The notes under the pieces are model-generated. The model was not told the origin of the DNA. It did not search any database and worked only from the letters and a program-made list of their open reading frames with translations. The position numbers were made by a program, and so were the translations under genes. DNA of 27,052 nucleotides from Ruminococcaceae bacterium UBA2806 (lineage in GTDB: Bacteria > Bacillota > Clostridia > Oscillospirales > Acutalibacteraceae): NCBI GenBank assembly GCA_002351795.1, contig DEHG01000026.1, forward strand, positions 27,273-54,324. Direction: 5' to 3'. Shown piece after piece: positions 22,545 through 27,052 of the stretch. Numbering within the stretch: position 1 is the first letter of the stretch; each line of letters starts with the position of its first letter.

Positions 22545-23750
22545 TTATTTATCTTTATTTTTATTTTTCTTGCCGCCTGCAACTATAAGCAGAACAATAA
22601 GTATCAGTGATGCTACCAGAACAGCGGGAATAACGATATATTTTACAATATCATCACCTGTAATTTCAACAACAACATTTCCGTCACCCGAAGAAGTAAC
22701 GACCTCAGTTTTTGAAGGTGTGGGATAAGAAGGAGTTATCTTATCGCTTGGCTCGGAGGTAACCTTAGATGTCTTGCTTGTTGTGGAATCCTGCGGTTCA
22801 TCCGATGATTCAGTTTTTGACGTATTCTGAACAGGCATATTCAAAATATCAAGCATAGCGCCCTGACCGTTTTTGAATACATACATCTCATTCTCAACTG
22901 TTACTTCACATTTTCCGTCTACGAAAAACTCATGCGGTTCCTGATCGAGAATAAATCCCTCAGGTGCTTTTTCCTCGATAACCCTGTAATTATAGCCTAA
23001 CCTGAGCTGATCTACATAGCACTGTCCGTTTTCATTAGTGACAAGACTAAAGTCCTTGTATTTTTCCCAGTAATACTTGCCGTTACTGTCTTCACCAAAT
23101 ACAAAGTCATCTGATTCGACAGGAAGATTGATCGTGTCTGTGTAATAATTCTTTCTCCACAGCGAGAATTCTGCGCCTTCAAGCGGAACGTCCTTATCAT
23201 CCTTCTTATTTACAATAACAGCGCCTCTGTTATCCACGCTTGCAGGATTTTCAGCCTTTGCAGTGATATGGATATCCCTCATAAGCACACCGTCTACCCA
23301 TGCAGGAATAAATACAAGAGACGGAGAAAGACTTACAGCAGGGGTATTGAACGGCTGCATAACAACATAAGCCTTATCTGTATCAAGGTCACGGAAATTT
23401 GCATTTCCGTCATATCCTATCATTTCAACAACGCTGTCAATATCGTTTGCACGGACAAGATCTCTGATCTGAAAAAGCTTTTCTTTAAGGATCTTGTTAT
23501 TATCGAAATCAGACGACTTGAGATCTACAGATTTGAAATCATCGTACAGCTCCAATTCACCGTTCTTATAATCGCCTATCGTTACAAGAGCAAGCGGCAG
23601 ACCGGCAAATTCCTCTTTCAGCTCTACCTCTATTGATCCTTTTTCAGGCTCTGCTGCTCCTGCCGAGAATACAGAAACAGCTGCGATCATCATAATCAGC
23701 GCCAATGAAATTATTACAGCCGAAGCCTTTTTCAGTTTTGAACCTATCAT
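22545..23750 (-). CDS. Ancillary pilin with SpaA-like domain and a non-standard C-terminal anchor
   Basis: The 401-residue surface protein has a signal peptide ending near AGAAE. An N-terminal domain of about 150 residues follows (GSIEVELKEE start, as in minor Gram-positive pilins). A SpaA/CnaB-type prealbumin-fold domain comes next, with the Lys strand AVIVNKKDDKDVPLEGAEFSL and the E-box YRVIEEKAPEGF, where an internal isopeptide bond is expected. A Ser/Thr/Pro stalk (about 300-345) leads to a hydrophobic helix and a KKNKNKDK tail. The place where LPXTG should be reads VEITG, so the protein is either a simple membrane protein or carries a variant sortase signal. It is the last gene of the operon, 22 bases after the second sortase, with GGAGG before the ATG. 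Confidence 0.85.
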   Translation of the reverse strand: MIGSKLKKASAVIISLALIMMIAAVSVFSAGAAEPEKGSIEVELKEEFAGLPLALVTIGDYKNGELELYDDFKSVDLKSSDFDNNKILKEKLFQIRDLVRANDIDSVVEMIGYDGNANFRDLDTDKAYVVMQPFNTPAVSLSPSLVFIPAWVDGVLMRDIHITAKAENPASVDNRGAVIVNKKDDKDVPLEGAEFSLWRKNYYTDTINLPVESDDFVFGEDSNGKYYWEKYKDFSLVTNENGQCYVDQLRLGYNYRVIEEKAPEGFILDQEPHEFFVDGKCEVTVENEMYVFKNGQGAMLDILNMPVQNTSKTESSDEPQDSTTSKTSKVTSEPSDKITPSYPTPSKTEVVTSSGDGNVVVEITGDDIVKYIVIPAVLVASLILIVLLIVAGGKKNKNKDK

Positions 23751-23772
23751 AATACATTCCTCCTCACCCGCA

Positions 23773-24666
23773 TCAGGCGGTGCTGTCGGGCTTTATATCA
23801 TCATTAGCTTTTTTCCTGCGCTTATGGAAGGCAGGTACAAACAATATCAATATTATTACGACCGTAACAGCGCATATCGTTATCAATGCGCCGTACCATA
23901 CAATAGTTCTGAACGGCACCTTCTGTTCGGGGTCCTTATGTACAACAGGCCACGGATGAGTATTTGCCATTGTCTGTGTCTGATACTGCACACGGGTACC
24001 TCTTACAAGAAGTCGGTGACTGTTTATGCCATAAGGAGTACAGGTAACAAGAGTTACATAGTCCTCCTTATCTACAATCCTGACTTCATCTATCTCATAG
24101 GGAAGAACTTTTTTTATCTGATCCACCTTATATGCAAGCACCTTATCAAGGGCGTGAATATAAAACATATCGCCGTTTTTAAGCTGGTCAAGATCAGTAA
24201 AAAGGTTTGCTGACGGCAGACCTGTATGTCCGGCAAGAACGCTGTGAGTACTGCTGCCGCCGACGGGAAGGGACGAACCCTCCATATGACCAACGCCTTT
24301 TTGAAGTACATCGTCATCCATACCGTGAAAGATCGGCAGATATACATTGATCTTAGGTATCTCTATATATCCTATACTCTGAGCGACCGAAAGCATATCT
24401 TCATAGTGAAGCTCGGATATTTTTTTATCATCATGCTTTGCAAGAGCAGTATTATATGAGTCCGCATCCTTCTGCATTTTGTTAAGGGCTTCGTTACCGA
24501 CCGTCTGTATCGTTTTATCATAGCTTTCGATCCATGTATGGGCGGTATATTCACCGTACCAGTTGCTGACTATAGGATACATAAACAAACCTATGCCTGC
24601 AAGCAGAAGCAGGAATATAAACACAAGCGGAAGTCTGCGTCTTATCTGTTTTTTAAGATTCGCCAT
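23773..24666 (-). CDS. Class C (pilus-type) sortase, second copy
   Basis: The 297-residue transpeptidase would join pilin subunits or attach them to the cell wall. A membrane segment lies at about 12-31 and a second at about 255-280 before a basic tail, the two-segment layout of class C sortases. The catalytic residues are His147 (LAGHTG), Cys209 (VTCTPYG) and Arg218 (SHRLLVRG). The segment before IGYIEIPKI that should hold the lid lacks a DP-aromatic motif. The ATG at 24666 follows GGAGGACGATA. The start codon lies inside the end of the first sortase gene, with a 14-base overlap, so translation is coupled. It is a paralogue of the first sortase, sharing SLPxGGSSTHSV and TCTPYGIN blocks. Confidence 0.93.
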   Translation of the reverse strand: MANLKKQIRRRLPLVFIFLLLLAGIGLFMYPIVSNWYGEYTAHTWIESYDKTIQTVGNEALNKMQKDADSYNTALAKHDDKKISELHYEDMLSVAQSIGYIEIPKINVYLPIFHGMDDDVLQKGVGHMEGSSLPVGGSSTHSVLAGHTGLPSANLFTDLDQLKNGDMFYIHALDKVLAYKVDQIKKVLPYEIDEVRIVDKEDYVTLVTCTPYGINSHRLLVRGTRVQYQTQTMANTHPWPVVHKDPEQKVPFRTIVWYGALITICAVTVVIILILFVPAFHKRRKKANDDIKPDSTA

Positions 24667-25555
24667 TATCGTCCTCCGCAACACGCATATGCCTTCCGAC
24701 AGCTTTCCTTGACGTCAGCCAGAGCCATACCAAAGCAATTACATAAACAGCAACAGACGCAATAATTATTCCTGCAATTAGCAGCCACTGCTGTTTTATA
24801 TTATCGTCAAGCTCTTTTTCTGCATCGGAGTCATTATACGCCTTTATCGGCTTATCAACAAGATCATCTTCTTTAAAAGGGTAATCAATGCGCTCGCCCT
24901 TGACAAGCAGACGCTTATCGTTTATACCGTAAGGAGTACAGGTCAGGAGAGTACAAAGATCCTTCCCCTTTTCAATTCTGAGAAGCTCGGTTTTATTCGG
25001 AGTTACCGCATCTATCTTATCCACACGATAGGCAAGCACCTTATCAAGAACATGGATAAAGAACACATCGCCTTTTTCCATCTGATCGAGCTTTGTGAAC
25101 ATCTCGGCAGTAGGCAGACCTGTATGTGCGGAGATAACGCTGTGAGTAGAGCTCCCGCCTATCGGGAGAGACGTATTTTCGAGACAGCCTGCGCCCTTTT
25201 GAAGTACATCTTTGCTTGTACCGTAATAAGCGGGCAGATATATGTCAAGTGTCGGTATATCAACATAGCAGACTATGCCGCTTTTATCGCAAAGGACACG
25301 TTCAAGACCGTCCTTGTAAATACCGTCAGCCAGATCGGAATTATACTTTTCAGCAAGTCTGAGTTTTTCCGACAGTGAATCCTCCGGCATCTGTTTAACA
25401 GTACCGACATAATCGGTAATAGCGACCTTTGAATCCGAAAGTGACACCACATTGCTTATCATAGGATAAACGATTGCGGCGATACCCGAAAAATAAAGAA
25501 TACCTATCAGGACAACAATAAATATACGTTTAACTTTAACAGAACTCAATAACAT
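24653..25555 (-). CDS. Class C (pilus-type) sortase, first copy
   Basis: The 300-residue protein has an N-terminal membrane segment (about 11-31), a C-terminal one (about 256-283) and the sortase domain between. Catalytic residues are His144 (SAHTG), Cys206 (LTCTPYG) and Arg215 (DKRLLVKG). As in the second copy, no DP-aromatic lid motif is seen upstream of VDIPTLDIYLP; instead the region has two extra Cys (C89 and C96). The gene follows the major pilin, so it is the likely pilin polymerase. Its ribosome-binding site (GAAAGGA) lies in a small hairpin and follows two stronger hairpins. Confidence 0.93.
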   Translation of the reverse strand: MLLSSVKVKRIFIVVLIGILYFSGIAAIVYPMISNVVSLSDSKVAITDYVGTVKQMPEDSLSEKLRLAEKYNSDLADGIYKDGLERVLCDKSGIVCYVDIPTLDIYLPAYYGTSKDVLQKGAGCLENTSLPIGGSSTHSVISAHTGLPTAEMFTKLDQMEKGDVFFIHVLDKVLAYRVDKIDAVTPNKTELLRIEKGKDLCTLLTCTPYGINDKRLLVKGERIDYPFKEDDLVDKPIKAYNDSDAEKELDDNIKQQWLLIAGIIIASVAVYVIALVWLWLTSRKAVGRHMRVAEDDNGES

Positions 25556-25557
25556 TA

Positions 25558-25571
25558 TCCTTTCGTAAGGA
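25558..25571 (-). promoter_or_regulatory. Hairpin covering the ribosome-binding site of the first sortase gene
   Basis: On the minus strand TCCTT (25571-25567), loop ACGA and AAGGA (25562-25558) can pair, hiding the AAAGGA site three bases before the ATG at 25555. This would lower sortase translation relative to pilin. Confidence 0.5.
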
Positions 25572-25634
25572 GCTTTTCAAAAGGCTTGCAGAGGTCAAGC
25601 CCTTTGAAAAGCCCGCTCCCCGTTGAGAGGAGCG
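25572..25634 (-). repeat. Two intercistronic hairpins between major pilin and first sortase
   Basis: In minus-strand order, a first hairpin pairs CGCTCC with GGAGCG (25634-25614). A second pairs 17 positions with one mismatch (25612-25596 with 25588-25572) around a 7-base loop. Neither is followed by a T-run, so they are not classic terminators. They could stabilise the pilin mRNA 3' end, act as an mRNA processing site, or cause partial termination. Confidence 0.75.
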
Positions 25635-25675
25635 AACTATTATTTTTTTATCGGACTAAATGGAAACAGAAGATA

Positions 25676-27052
25676 TTATTCTTCGTCTGCCTTTCTCTTT
25701 CTCATGTAAACAACGAAGAGTGCGCCTGCGAGGAGAACGATAGCTGCGCCGCCTACTGTGAAGAGAACTGTACCCATTCCGCCTGTGCCGGGGAGGAAGC
25801 CCTTAGGCGGGTTGTTCATTGTAAATGTTTCTCCATTGGAAGAATATGCTCCTGTATAATCAAATGTATATACATCTTCTTTCTCTGTATCAGCCTTAAT
25901 TTCAATTGTTATGGAAGTTCCGACCTTAGCATATCCGCCGGGTGCTGCTGTCTCTTTAAGGGTATATGTGCCTGCTTCAAGACCGTCGAAGGTAAATTCA
26001 TTCTTAGAAGCCGTTGTTGAGAAAGACTTAGAGAAAGCATTAGGACCTGTAAGTGTAAACGATGCACCTGCAATCTGTACATCATCACCGTTAAAGAGCT
26101 TTTTAAATACGAGCTTTGTTGTATAAACCTCTGCGCTGTCCTCTTTTTCTGACAAATCAGGAGTACTAGGATCTGTCGGATGCTTAGGAGGATCTGTGGG
26201 ATCATTAGGAGTACCCGGTTCACCTTCACTGCTTGCTGTATAATAATCATTATCATAGTAAAGCTTTACTGTATTGGGGTTAGCTTCTGGGGTATCATCA
26301 GTTGAGATCAATGCATTTTCATTAATTACTGCGTCATATGTAAGAGTTACTGCCTGACCGCCGTGAGCCTTAACGAAAGCGCCGTTTACTTTTACTTTAA
26401 TACCCTGTGTATTAGATTTTACTACATAATCCGAAGATGTAAGACCTGTTGAAGCAACTACTACTGAACTTGTTGCTACAGTAAGACCTGTCGAAGGAGT
26501 ATCTACAAGATAATACTCGATACTGTCTGCTGTAACTGTTTCAGCATAATTCGGAAGTGTAGATACAACCTTATATGAAACTGTTGCACCGATCGCACCC
26601 TGAGCGTCCTTCTTTCCTGTTGCTACAGAACCCTTATCAACTCTTTCAATAGTTTTTTCTACACCTACTTCACTTGTTTTTGCAGCAAGTGTAATACCTG
26701 AAGCATTTGTTTCTGAATCAACAGAGAAAAGAATAGGAGCTGCCGTCATTGTTGTTCCGGTCGGATTCATAGTAGCAAGGTAATAACCTGCTTTAAGAGT
26801 TGTACTTTCGCCTGATTTAACAGTTGCAACAGGTAATGCGTCTGATGCATCGGAAACAAGCGTATCCGCAAGAGTCTTCTTTGCAGCAGCGTTATCAGCA
26901 CAATCAAGAATCGTATTTACATCTGTTGTAAATCCTGCTGCCATTGTATAAGTATAAGATGTACCCAAAGCATTGGGAGTAGCCTCGCATACCTTATAGA
27001 TAGTATAGGTAGCATCACGTGCGCCAAGAGTTGCGGGAGCTTTTACTGTAAT
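25676..27052 (-). CDS. Major pilin (SpaH/EbpB-like, LPGTG-anchored), 5' end beyond the window
   Basis: The reading frame stays open to the window end, so only the last 458 residues are seen. No start codon is assigned; TTG at 26968 lies inside the frame and has no special standing. Upstream residues (VKAPATLGARDATYTIYKV) fit the first pilin domain. A fimbrial isopeptide-D2-type domain follows, from VEKTIERVDKG through VSYKVVSTLP to NPNTVKLYYDND, with the expected Lys and Asn bond partners. Next come a Pro/Thr/Asp linker and a SpaA-like domain with VYTTKLVFKK and the E-box LKETAAPGGY. The sorting signal is LPGTG, a hydrophobic helix and MRKRKADEE. The two class C sortases downstream would polymerise it. 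Confidence 0.93.
   Translation of the reverse strand: MTVKAPATLGARDATYTIYKVCEATPNALGTSYTYTMAAGFTTDVNTILDCADNAAAKKTLADTLVSDASDALPVATVKSGESTTLKAGYYLATMNPTGTTMTAAPILFSVDSETNASGITLAAKTSEVGVEKTIERVDKGSVATGKKDAQGAIGATVSYKVVSTLPNYAETVTADSIEYYLVDTPSTGLTVATSSVVVASTGLTSSDYVVKSNTQGIKVKVNGAFVKAHGGQAVTLTYDAVINENALISTDDTPEANPNTVKLYYDNDYYTASSEGEPGTPNDPTDPPKHPTDPSTPDLSEKEDSAEVYTTKLVFKKLFNGDDVQIAGASFTLTGPNAFSKSFSTTASKNEFTFDGLEAGTYTLKETAAPGGYAKVGTSITIEIKADTEKEDVYTFDYTGAYSSNGETFTMNNPPKGFLPGTGGMGTVLFTVGGAAIVLLAGALFVVYMRKRKADEE

Noticed and set aside
26966..26968. TTG as start codon of the major pilin
   Set aside because: The frame continues without stop to the window end, the upstream residues look like a pilin domain, and no ribosome-binding site precedes this codon.

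Overview
The window looks like a low-GC Clostridia chromosome, most likely an Oscillospiraceae/Ruminococcaceae-type gut anaerobe. This is inferred from AT-rich intergenic DNA, strong Shine-Dalgarno sites, a radical-type 2-hydroxyacyl-CoA dehydratase activase, split transketolase subunits, an ECF S-component, and a sortase-assembled pilus operon. The exact species cannot be told from sequence alone. No tRNA, rRNA, CRISPR array, insertion sequence or prophage was seen.

Layout. 1-860 (minus): the start of a polysaccharide glycosyltransferase pair (PssD/Cps14F-like, then probably the first codons of its partner), with a clear sigma-A promoter. 876-1082 (minus): an unrecognised 68-residue gene with its own terminator. 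1294-2697 (plus): a membrane-anchored DUF4830-like protein and a lipoprotein with two tandem repeat domains. 2766-4103 (minus): a D-alanyl-D-alanine carboxypeptidase. 4419-6338 (minus): a membrane CapD/FlaA1/PglF-type nucleotide-sugar dehydratase/epimerase. 6622-12919 (plus): a four-gene operon with a tandem-domain CoA dehydratase activase, its partner dehydratase-like protein, a membrane lipase/esterase, and an undecaprenyl-phosphate sugar phosphotransferase. It ends at a strong terminator. 13198-15126 (plus): a membrane GGDEF(degenerate)-EAL protein. 15259-16188 (plus): an Rpn-type PD-(D/E)XK nuclease. 16270-19047 (minus): an Asp/Tyr-rich single-pass membrane protein followed by transketolase N and C subunits. 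19287-20117 (minus) and 20228-20779 (plus): a pyridoxal/pyridoxamine kinase divergent from an ECF-transporter S component. 20892-22280 (minus): a VanY-like M15 carboxypeptidase. 22545 to the window end (minus): a pilus operon with a major pilin cut by the window end, two overlapping class C sortase genes, and an ancillary pilin.

How the parts fit. Most of the window concerns the cell envelope: two peptidoglycan carboxypeptidases, three separate exopolysaccharide enzymes, a lipoprotein, a c-di-GMP phosphodiesterase candidate and a covalent pilus. The most unusual signals are in the pilus operon. The ancillary pilin has a cell-wall-anchor-shaped C-terminus without LPXTG. Both sortases lack an obvious DP-aromatic lid motif. 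The pilin-sortase junction carries two strong hairpins and a small hairpin that would cover the sortase ribosome-binding site. The 68-residue gene and the Asp/Tyr-rich membrane protein are the least explained genes.
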